Of a stretch of DNA of 13,979 nt, positions 1 through 7,002 are shown piece by piece. The first letter of the stretch is position 1; every line of letters begins with the position of its first letter. Source of the DNA: JBCCGI01 sp039029355 (GTDB taxonomy: Bacteria; Planctomycetota; UBA1135; GCA-002686595); assembly GCA_039029355.1 (NCBI GenBank), contig JBCCGI010000145.1, positions 1-13,979 on the forward strand. Direction: 5' to 3'. The translations under genes were made by a program, and so were the position numbers. A model generated the notes under the pieces. That model saw only the letters and a program-made list of their open reading frames with translations, was not told the DNA's origin and ran no database searches.

Positions 1-1051
1 GCGTCGGGTTCGCGGTGAAGCCGACCGGCAGCAGGCCCGCGACGCCCGGCGGCGCGCCCACGACCTCGACGCTCGCGCTGGCTCCGGTGGTCAGCTCCGC
101 GCCGCACACGCTCAGCGTGGCGCCGCCCGGCCCGCCGAAGCCGAGGTCCGGCTGGCACACCTGCCCGGCCACCGCGTCGACGTAGTCGATCAGCGAGCGC
201 AGCGACACCTCGACCGCCTGCTCGACGCTCGCGGTGCTCGACAGGCACCCTACGTGGATGTGCCCCGCCGCGATGCACCAGGCGGGGTCGGTCGGCGCGC
301 TGTGCAGGTCCTGGTACCAAACGCCGTGGTAGGCGATGAACTCGGAGAGATAGCTGCCTCCGTCGAGCGAGTAGCAGATGAACGCGTTGATCCCGACCGC
401 GGCCGCGTTGACCGCGTCGGCGATGTCGTCCACCGGCAGGGTCGACAGCCGCAGGTGGCCCTCGGGGACGCTCGCGTCGGGCGGCGCCGGGGTGGGTTGG
501 ATCGGAAGCTGGAAGTCCGCGATCCACGCGGCGTCGTTGTACTGGTTCATCTCCAGCTCCCAGCTCGTGTCGATGTTGCCGCGGCTGAAGGTGAGGATCG
601 CGATCGGCTGCAGCGCGTCGGCGATCGGCCAAAAGTCGGCGGAGGTGTCCTGGTAGTCGACCTCGAGCTCGCCGGAACCCTTGCCGCAGAAGCCGCACGT
701 GGTCGAACAACCCGCCGCGGAGAACTCGGGGAAGTGGGCGTAGACGTCGTAGCCGCGGCCCTCCCAATCGGCGCCCTGCCACCCGCCGGGGTTCTGGGCG
801 GGGTTGGCGCTGAACTGGCGCACGCCGTCGTTGGAGGGCGGCCAGTATCCGGTCAGGAGAATCGCGGGTCGCTCGGTCGAGCCCGACTTCAGGTCGGCGC
901 GGGTCACGAGCCCGCGCGGAACCGCTCGCGCGGTCGCCGCGCGCACCGAGCCGGCGTGGGGAGCGGTCCTGGTCGCGCGGGATCCGCGCTGAGCGTGAGA
1001 GGAGCTCGCGACGGTCGCGAGCAGGCCCAAGGCGAGGGCGGCCTTCTTCAT
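1..1051 (-). CDS. Secreted pyroglutamyl-peptidase (C15)-like protein, 3' end beyond window
   Basis: The frame is open from ATG 1051-1049 to the left edge (350 codons, no stop), so the C-terminus is missing. Residues 1-20 form a signal peptide (MKK, hydrophobic core, SSSHA|Q), so the product is exported. The core resembles C15 pyroglutamyl peptidases, which remove N-terminal pyroglutamate: LLTGYWPP (65-72), a Glu-bearing WELEMN (164-169), STLP (203-206), SLDGGSYLSEF (228-238) and GHIHV (263-267). The last fits the family's catalytic His motif (His266). The catalytic Cys of the family's AGxxxCN-type motif aligns with Ser236 (codon 344-346). From about residue 299 a second module begins (CQPDLGFGGPGG), similar to C-terminal modules I associate with planctomycete secreted proteins. 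An AGGA lies 8 bases before the ATG. The fold assignment is fairly secure; activity is doubtful because of the Ser. It is divergent from the dehydrogenase gene. Confidence 0.82.
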   Translation of the reverse strand, partial: MKKAALALGLLATVASSSHAQRGSRATRTAPHAGSVRAATARAVPRGLVTRADLKSGSTERPAILLTGYWPPSNDGVRQFSANPAQNPGGWQGADWEGRGYDVYAHFPEFSAAGCSTTCGFCGKGSGELEVDYQDTSADFWPIADALQPIAILTFSRGNIDTSWELEMNQYNDAAWIADFQLPIQPTPAPPDASVPEGHLRLSTLPVDDIADAVNAAAVGINAFICYSLDGGSYLSEFIAYHGVWYQDLHSAPTDPAWCIAAGHIHVGCLSSTASVEQAVEVSLRSLIDYVDAVAGQVCQPDLGFGGPGGATLSVCGAELTTGASASVEVVGAPPGVAGLLPVGFTANPT

Positions 1052-1090
1052 GGTCACAATCCTGCCGTCGTTAGGGGGAGGGCCAGGAGC

Positions 1091-1096
1091 ATTCTA
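1091..1096 (-). promoter_or_regulatory. Possible -10 element for the C15-like gene
   Basis: Read on the minus strand this is TAGAAT, a 5/6 match to the sigma-70 -10 consensus, about 40 bases before the ATG at 1051. No convincing -35 box lies 16-18 bases upstream, so the call is weak. The rest of the divergent spacer up to the dehydrogenase start holds GAGGAGG at 1203-1209 (too far from any start to serve as a normal ribosome site) and a small GGGCG/CGCCC hairpin near 1218-1230. Confidence 0.25.
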
Positions 1097-1270
1097 GCCC
1101 CTTCCCGCGGTCCTGCGGGGGCCTCGCTCCGATCCCCCGTGGACCGAATTCGACGCGATCACTAGGATGTCCGCCCCCCCAATCCGGGGTGAGGCTGAGG
1201 TGAGGAGGTTCACTCGCGGGCGCCGCGCCCGGGCCCGGCCTTGCCCCCTGAACCACGAATGCCACGCTCT

Positions 1271-2338
<1,068 letters not shown>

Positions 2339-2356
2339 ATCAGGGGCCGGGGGCCG

Positions 2357-3059
2357 ATGGTCGAGGAGCCCGGCGAACACCGCCCGGCGGGAGCCACCGC
2401 CGGGCAGCGCATGCGCGTGGTGATGCTGGTGCTCACCGTGTTCGGCTTCCCGCTCGTGCTCATGCTGGTCTTCCTCGGCACGCGGCGGCTCGCCTTCCAG
2501 CCTCCGTTCGGCGACCAACCCGGCGGCACGCTTGCCGGGCTGCTCTACGACGCCGACGGTGCGAAGCTGGCCGGCGTCGACGTGGCCGCCTTCGTCTACC
2601 CGCGCGCCGGTGAGCCGCGCTTGCACGGGACCACCACCAGCGACAACGGGGGCGCATATGCCTTCGAGGTGCCCGCGATCGACGGCTGCTACGTCGTGCG
2701 GGCCGGGGGGCGGCCTGGTCCAGGAGCTGCAGCGCGAGGTGTCGCTCGTGAACACCCGCGAGCCCAGCGTCGACTTCCAGCTGCGCCCGGGCTCCGAGAT
2801 GACGTGCCTCCTCCGCCGGCGTGACGGGAGGCCGATCGAGGGCGGCGACTTCACCCTGCTCCGCACCGAGAACGGGGTCCTCGGGCTGCCGCTGCCTTCC
2901 ACGCCGGTGCGCGGCAGCTTCCGCGGCGAGCGGTTGACGCGCGGGGGGCTGGCTCCGGGGCGGTGGAAGCTAACCGTCGAGCTCGACGGCGGCGACCTCG
3001 CGGAGTTCGAGCTGCAGCTCGAGCTCGGCCGCCAGGAGCTGACGCTCGAGCCGTTCTAG
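2357..3059 (+). CDS. Membrane-anchored carboxypeptidase-regulatory-like beta-sandwich protein, frame broken at 2705-2710
   Basis: No family name can be given with confidence. The first 117 or so residues read from ATG 2357: a charged N-terminus, one transmembrane helix at about 20-41 (VVMLVLTVFGFPLVLMLVFL), then an extracytoplasmic domain. Its pattern GGTLAGLLYDADGAKLAGVDV...TTSDNGGAYAFEVP is typical of carboxypeptidase-regulatory-like (CarboxypepD_reg) beta-sandwiches. The frame then runs into poor codons and stops at 2824. The continuation lies one base over, from GGC at 2709: GGLVQELQREVSLVN and on to LTLEPF with the stop at 3057-3059, again with strongly G/C-biased third positions. Removing one G from the run of six at 2705-2710 gives one 233-residue protein. 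This is either a sequencing or assembly error or a true frameshift. A shorter start at ATG 2411 would keep the helix. It follows the dehydrogenase closely. Confidence 0.7.
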
Positions 3060-3073
3060 CCCGGAGGTCGATC

Positions 3074-3114
3074 CGCGGGGGACGCGCGCCGAACAGCGGC
3101 GAGCGTCCCCGCGC
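3074..3114. terminator. Strong hairpin between convergent genes
   Basis: GGGGACGC (3078-3085) pairs with GCGTCCCC (3103-3110). Inside it, CGCCG (3087-3091) pairs with CGGCG (3097-3101) around the loop AACAG, and flanking CGC/GCG can extend the stem. It lies between the stop of the plus-strand beta-sandwich gene (3059) and the stop of the minus-strand kinase gene (3123), a natural place for a bidirectional terminator. There is no T-run on either side, so the mechanism is not certain. Confidence 0.5.
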
Positions 3115-3122
3115 GCGCCGCG

Positions 3123-4046
3123 CTACTTGCGCAGGAAGTCGACCAGGTCGCGCTCGAGCTCTTCGAGCCCGTACTCCGCGACCGTGAGCGCGCGGTAGAC
3201 GATGCGCTCCAGCGCCTCGGGCGTGTTGGGGTTGAGCTCCTTCGGCGGCGGATAGCTCATGAAGTAGGAGAGCGACAGGCGCTCGACCTCGCCGCCCTGC
3301 TCGCGGCCCGCGTAGGTCCACGGGACCTCGTCGAAGGGCAGCGTGCCGGTGAGGATCTCATAGAGCATCACGCCGATGCCCATCACGTCCGCCTTGCTGT
3401 TCTTGAGCAGCAGCGGGTTGTAGTGCGGCGTGGTCGAGATCACGCTGCGCCCGTCGAGCCGCAGCGCGGGGTCGATCAGCACGACGCCGCCGGACGGCCG
3501 CACGAGGATGTTCTCGGGCTTGAGGTCGCCGTGGTAGTCCAGCAGGTCTTCGTCGCGCAGCCGGATCAGCGCGCGGACGATCGCGAGGAACCAGTTGAGC
3601 CGGATGCCCTCGAGGGCGCGGACCTTCTCGCGCAGCGTCTTGCCGCGCACGTAGTCCATCACCAGCACCGGGCGTCCCTCGTGCTCGAAGGTCTCGCGGA
3701 CCTTCACGAGGTTCTGGTGCTTGAGCCCTTCCAGGAGGGAGGCCTCCGAGCGGATGAGCGCGTCGATCTCGTGCATGTCGAGGAAGTCGATCCGCACGCC
3801 GTCGTTGCGGAAGAAGACCGCCTCACCCGGCGTCTCGTCCGGGCTGATCCACTCGGGCGAACGCTTGTCGGTGATCTCGATGAAGCGCGTCACGTAGCGG
3901 CCGCCGCCCGCGACGTCGCCGACCTTCAGGGCTACCTTGCGGCCCTGCGTGTCCTCGGCGAGATAGACGTAAGCGAAGCCACCACGGGCCAGGAACTTTT
4001 GGACGCGGTAGGAACCGAGATACTCGCCTGCTTGAAGCTTGATCAT
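3123..4046 (-). CDS. Cytosolic Ser/Thr protein kinase-like protein with non-canonical motifs
   Basis: This is a single-domain Hanks-type kinase fold of 307 residues from ATG 4046 (MIKLQAGEYLGSYRVQKFL). Upstream in-frame starts would add sequence with no kinase similarity, and CAGGT lies just before this ATG. Seen in order: Gly-rich loop LARGGFAYVYLAED (19-32), VALKV with Lys41, a probable alpha-C Glu101, catalytic loop YHGDLKPENIL (171-181) with Asp174, Lys176 and Asn179, metal-site strand VVLIDPAL (188-195) with Asp192, KADVMGIGVMLYEILTG (218-234), and a helical C-lobe. Odd points: HRD is HGD, DFG is DPA, the usual APE is replaced by HYNPLL, and about 50 residues sit between Lys41 and Glu101. 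No transmembrane or sensor domain follows. The core catalytic residues are present, so it may be active, but the substrate is unknown. It could also be an atypical small-molecule or pseudo-kinase. Confidence 0.88.
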   Translation of the reverse strand: MIKLQAGEYLGSYRVQKFLARGGFAYVYLAEDTQGRKVALKVGDVAGGGRYVTRFIEITDKRSPEWISPDETPGEAVFFRNDGVRIDFLDMHEIDALIRSEASLLEGLKHQNLVKVRETFEHEGRPVLVMDYVRGKTLREKVRALEGIRLNWFLAIVRALIRLRDEDLLDYHGDLKPENILVRPSGGVVLIDPALRLDGRSVISTTPHYNPLLLKNSKADVMGIGVMLYEILTGTLPFDEVPWTYAGREQGGEVERLSLSYFMSYPPPKELNPNTPEALERIVYRALTVAEYGLEELERDLVDFLRK

Positions 4047-4108
4047 TGGGACCTGAGTGGACTGACGTCCCCGGGGGGAGCCCGGGGCGGGGGGATAGCC
4101 TCCCTTTC

Positions 4109-4171
4109 GAGCGCTAGGCGCTCCTCGCATGAGGCAATCCATCCCCTCGGGACCCGATCGGGCCTTTTTTT
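4109..4171 (+). terminator. Cluster of small hairpins ending in a T7 run
   Basis: On the plus strand there is GAGCGC-TAG-GCGCTC (4109-4123), CCTC/GAGG (4123-4134), TCCC/GGGA (4142-4152), then CCCGATCGGG (4153-4162) followed by CC and seven T (4165-4171). This has the form of an intrinsic terminator or the end of a small structured RNA on the plus strand, but no plus-strand gene precedes it. The last palindrome can make only about a 3-base-pair stem. On the minus strand the same bases form the kinase leader. Function is uncertain. Confidence 0.3.
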
Positions 4172-4275
4172 GTGGGCACCTCCGGCAAGTCGTTGAGCAC
4201 GCGTGGCGAACGGCGGGTTTCTAAGGAACACCCAATGCGTCCGCCTTTTGCGCTCAAGGCGCAGGAGCGGGTCGC

Positions 4276-4291
4276 GCCCGCTCTCGCGGGC
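4276..4291 (-). terminator. Hairpin just after the lipoprotein stop codon
   Basis: GCCCGC (4276-4281) and GCGGGC (4286-4291) form a perfect 6-base-pair stem with a 4-base loop, 3 bases past the TAG at 4297-4295 of the minus-strand lipoprotein gene. No T-run follows on that strand. A second, weaker stem (GCCTT/AAGGC) lies near 4242-4259. It may end the YfhO-lipoprotein transcript. Confidence 0.35.
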
Positions 4292-4294
4292 CCG

Positions 4295-4696
4295 CTAGCG
4301 CGCCGGGGCTTCGGACTCGGCGAGCGCGATCTCGCGGAGCTGGCAGGCGTCGCCGGCTCCGAGGATGCCGGCCGCGCCGTCGGCGACGGTGCCGGTCGAG
4401 AGCCACTTGGCCTCGCGCTCGTGCGGCCGATAGCGCCACGCCCGGCCCAAGCAGTCGATCATGCCCAGGTCCTGATCCCAGGCGTTCTGGACCATGTAGA
4501 CCGACGCCTCCGGCCGCCCTGAGGCCTCGAAGTAGACGACGCGGCCCACGACTGCACCCGCCTCGACGATCTGCCATGCCCGCGCGGGGGCCGCGGTGTG
4601 GACCTCGGCGCTCTGGGCGAGCGGGCGCTCGACCACCGTCGTGCGGCAGCCGGCCACCAGGGCCAGGGCGGCGGCCAGGAGGGGGGTACGGGGCAT
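4295..4696 (-). CDS. Small lipoprotein encoded directly after the YfhO gene
   Basis: From ATG 4696 the product has 133 residues. It begins with a lipoprotein signal, MPRTPLLAAALALVAGC, whose lipobox LVAGC puts the lipidated Cys at position 17, so it should be anchored in a membrane facing the periplasm. The mature part holds one compact domain with a likely beta-strand VVGRVVYFE and a striking Trp/Asp-rich stretch, VYMVQNAWDQDLGMIDCLG, then RAWRYRPHE and a C-terminal DACQLREI. I recognise no named family; the pattern seems conserved in hypothetical proteins of related bacteria, but that is from memory only. An upstream extension to 4753 reads through the YfhO gene's end and lacks a signal. 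The TAG of the YfhO gene (4703-4701) lies 4 bases before this ATG, so the two are almost certainly co-transcribed and may work together at the membrane. Confidence 0.82.
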   Translation of the reverse strand: MPRTPLLAAALALVAGCRTTVVERPLAQSAEVHTAAPARAWQIVEAGAVVGRVVYFEASGRPEASVYMVQNAWDQDLGMIDCLGRAWRYRPHEREAKWLSTGTVADGAAGILGAGDACQLREIALAESEAPAR

Positions 4697-4700
4697 CTGC

Positions 4701-6929
4701 CTACAATCGGACGTTCGGCGCAGGACCCTGAGCGGCCGCGCGCGGCCGCCCACCGCCGCCGCCGCGCACGACCATCGCCGCGGTCGCGAGCAGCCCGATC
4801 AGCGAGAGCCCCGCTCCGACCAGGAACGAGGCGGGCTCGTAGCGGAAGACGAGCTCGCTGGTGCCTTCCGGCACCCAGACGCCGCGCAGCGCGTGATCGA
4901 CGCGCTCGATCGGCTGCGGCTCGCCGTCGACGGTCGCGTTCCAGCCCGGCGCCCATGTGTCGGCGAGTACCACCAGGCCGGGCGCCGCGAGGCGCGCCTC
5001 GAGGATCACCTCGCGCGGGAGGTAGGACACGACCTCGACCGTGCCCTCGCCCGCGGCTCCGTCCGTGCGTGCGGCGCGGAAGGCGGCGTAGCCGGCGTGC
5101 TCGGGCTCGTGCGACAGCACGGCGGTGCGCGGGTCGAGCTCGGGTGAGCCCAGGAACGCCAGGCGCTCGTCCTTGTCCTCGATCACGCGCACGTCGGTGG
5201 CGGCGAAGGCGCGCGGCAGCACGAACGGGTTGCGGTACGTGTGCACGCCGCCGGGCGAGGTGTGTGCGAGCTCGAGCGGCGGCGGCAGCTCGCCGGTCGA
5301 CACCAGGTAGCGCACGTTGAGCGCCGAGGCGAGCGGGAGCGCTTCGCCGCGGTCGAACAGCGGGATCTCGCTGACGAACGTATCGCCGGGGTCGTTCGAG
5401 AGCAGCTCGACCAGCTCGACCTGCGGCTCGAACTCGATCTTGTCGTAGCCGGTCAGCATCGGCACGCGGTAGGCGAGGTTGGCCCCCGCGCGCAGGGTCG
5501 TCTGCTCGATGCCGAGCACGCGGAAGAGGCCCTCGTCCTCCGCCAGGAAGTCGGTCGTCGGCGTGGCGGGAAACACCCAGTCCGGCTCGATCTCGGGGTT
5601 GTACCCGCGGCCCCAGGCGATCAGCTCGGCCGCGACGACCAGGAAGGCGCCGGCGCAGACGAGCGCGGCCGAGCGCCCGAGCCGCCGCGTCAGCCCGTCG
5701 AGCCCAAGCGCGCCCAGCACCGACAGGCCGAAGGCGACGTACAGCAGCAGCCGCGTCGGGTTGGTGCTGCGCACGCGCGGGATGCTCCGGAAGAGGTCGT
5801 GCACCGGCCACACCTGCCACGCGACCAGCGCGCAGCCCGCGACCAGCAGCGCGAAGAAGCGCACGTGCGGCTCGCGCCACCGCAGCACGACGCCGATCAG
5901 CGCGGCCAGGAGCACGAGCCGGCCCACGTACCCGCCCAGGATCTCGCTGTAGTTGAGGTTGCGCCCCGCCGGCCCGCGGTAGTCGTGGGTGTGCGGACCG
6001 CCGTGGTGGTCGGGCGACACCATGACCACGGCCGCGTCGCGCACGTCGAGCTCGCTGGTCTGCTCCAGCGACTCGAGCACGAGCACCCCGCGGCTCTCGC
6101 TCAGGTACTCGCCCATCGGCAGCAGCTGCGCCGCCGCGACGAGCAGGCCGAGCAGCCCCGCCACCGCGGCCACGCCCCAGGCGCGCAGGCCGAAGCGCGG
6201 CGTGCCCGCGATCGTCCGGAACAACACGTAGACGCCCAGCACCAGCAGGAGATGCAGCGACGTCTGCGAGTGCCCGCCCAAGAGCTGCGCGCCGATCGCA
6301 AGCGCCAGCAGCCCGCCGTCGCGCCAGCGGCCGCGGGCGGCGAGGCGCTCCAGCAGCCACAGGTGCAGCGGCACGGTCAGCGCCACGTTCGAGTGCGGGT
6401 GGTTCAGCCACACGACGAGGAAGCCGCAGAGGCTGAACGCCAGCGCCGCCGGCAGCGCGGCCGCGCGCGATACGCCCAGGCTCCGCAGGTAGAGCACCGC
6501 AAAGAGCCCGGCCAGCAGCAGGCGCACCAGCGCCGACCAGGCGTAGAACTCCGGCCCGGGAAACAGGTAGTAGAGCGCGTTCACCGGCCACAGGAACGAG
6601 CCGCTGTTCGCCGCGTGGATCGGCTGGCCGCCGTAGTTGTAGGGGTTCCAGAGCGGCAGCCGTCCGGCCCGTAGCTCCTCGGCGGCGAACTCCAGCCAGG
6701 GCACCATGAGGATCGCCTGGTCCTCCAGCAGGTGGTTGCCCGCCCGGTGCTCGGGCGGCGCCACCTCGCTCCAGGGAGCGAAGCTGAAGAGGTGGTCCAG
6801 CTGCGACAGCGCCTTCCCGCCCACCAACGAGTCGCGCAGGAACACGACCAGCACGGCCGCCAGGGCCACCGCCGCGAGGGCCAGGTAGCGCTTCTCGCCG
6901 GGCCTCTTGCCGGGATTCGGGGCGTCCAT
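4701..6929 (-). CDS. YfhO-family multi-pass membrane protein (GT-C-like)
   Basis: From ATG 6929 (MDAPNPGKRPGEKRY) the protein has 742 residues. A first transmembrane helix at about 14-31 is followed by a family-typical loop: LDHLFSFAPW (44-53), LLEDQ with Asp70, WLEFAAEELRAGRLPLWNPY (78-97) and GGQPIHA. These resemble the acidic loop and LPLWNP motif of YfhO and related lipid-linked-sugar glycosyltransferases of the GT-C fold. About ten more hydrophobic helices follow, then a long soluble domain with IPLFDRGEALPLASALNVRYLV, then VLADTWAPGWNATVDG and a last helix near the C-terminus (SFLVGAGLSLIGLLATAAMVV). YfhO proteins are linked to glycosylation of cell-wall polymers; the exact acceptor here is unknown. 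In-frame sequence upstream of 6929 runs into the divergent gene's promoter and lacks similarity. It heads an operon with the lipoprotein. Confidence 0.9.
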   Translation of the reverse strand: MDAPNPGKRPGEKRYLALAAVALAAVLVVFLRDSLVGGKALSQLDHLFSFAPWSEVAPPEHRAGNHLLEDQAILMVPWLEFAAEELRAGRLPLWNPYNYGGQPIHAANSGSFLWPVNALYYLFPGPEFYAWSALVRLLLAGLFAVLYLRSLGVSRAAALPAALAFSLCGFLVVWLNHPHSNVALTVPLHLWLLERLAARGRWRDGGLLALAIGAQLLGGHSQTSLHLLLVLGVYVLFRTIAGTPRFGLRAWGVAAVAGLLGLLVAAAQLLPMGEYLSESRGVLVLESLEQTSELDVRDAAVVMVSPDHHGGPHTHDYRGPAGRNLNYSEILGGYVGRLVLLAALIGVVLRWREPHVRFFALLVAGCALVAWQVWPVHDLFRSIPRVRSTNPTRLLLYVAFGLSVLGALGLDGLTRRLGRSAALVCAGAFLVVAAELIAWGRGYNPEIEPDWVFPATPTTDFLAEDEGLFRVLGIEQTTLRAGANLAYRVPMLTGYDKIEFEPQVELVELLSNDPGDTFVSEIPLFDRGEALPLASALNVRYLVSTGELPPPLELAHTSPGGVHTYRNPFVLPRAFAATDVRVIEDKDERLAFLGSPELDPRTAVLSHEPEHAGYAAFRAARTDGAAGEGTVEVVSYLPREVILEARLAAPGLVVLADTWAPGWNATVDGEPQPIERVDHALRGVWVPEGTSELVFRYEPASFLVGAGLSLIGLLATAAMVVRGGGGGRPRAAAQGPAPNVRL

Positions 6930-6967
6930 CGGGGCCGAGAGTAAGCTCCCGCACTCGCCCCTGCACG

Positions 6968-6996
6968 TTGTCACTGGACGGTGGGGGGCGTATCTT
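6968..6996 (+). promoter_or_regulatory. Sigma-70-like promoter for the methionine aminopeptidase gene
   Basis: TTGTCA (6968-6973, 5/6 to the -35 consensus) is followed after exactly 17 bases by TATCTT (6991-6996, 4/6 to the -10 consensus). A start of transcription 6-7 bases downstream falls on the GTG start codon at 7003, which suggests a leaderless mRNA. No ribosome-binding sequence lies before that GTG, consistent with this. Confidence 0.5.
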
Positions 6997-7002
6997 GCCG
7001 GC

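Noticed and set aside
254..1165. A 303-codon plus-strand frame at the left end
   Set aside because: It is opposite the C15-like gene, which has a signal peptide and family motifs on the minus strand; the plus frame is Arg/Gly/Val filler.
2532..3059. A separate plus-strand gene starting at 2532
   Set aside because: Its first 59 codons overlap the real frame and are shadow sequence; only the part after 2709 is meaningful, as the continuation of the frameshifted gene.
5241..6674. A 477-codon open frame on the plus strand opposite the YfhO gene
   Set aside because: The composition (Arg, Gln, His, Ala) is that of an antisense shadow in high-G+C DNA; no domain or start signal.
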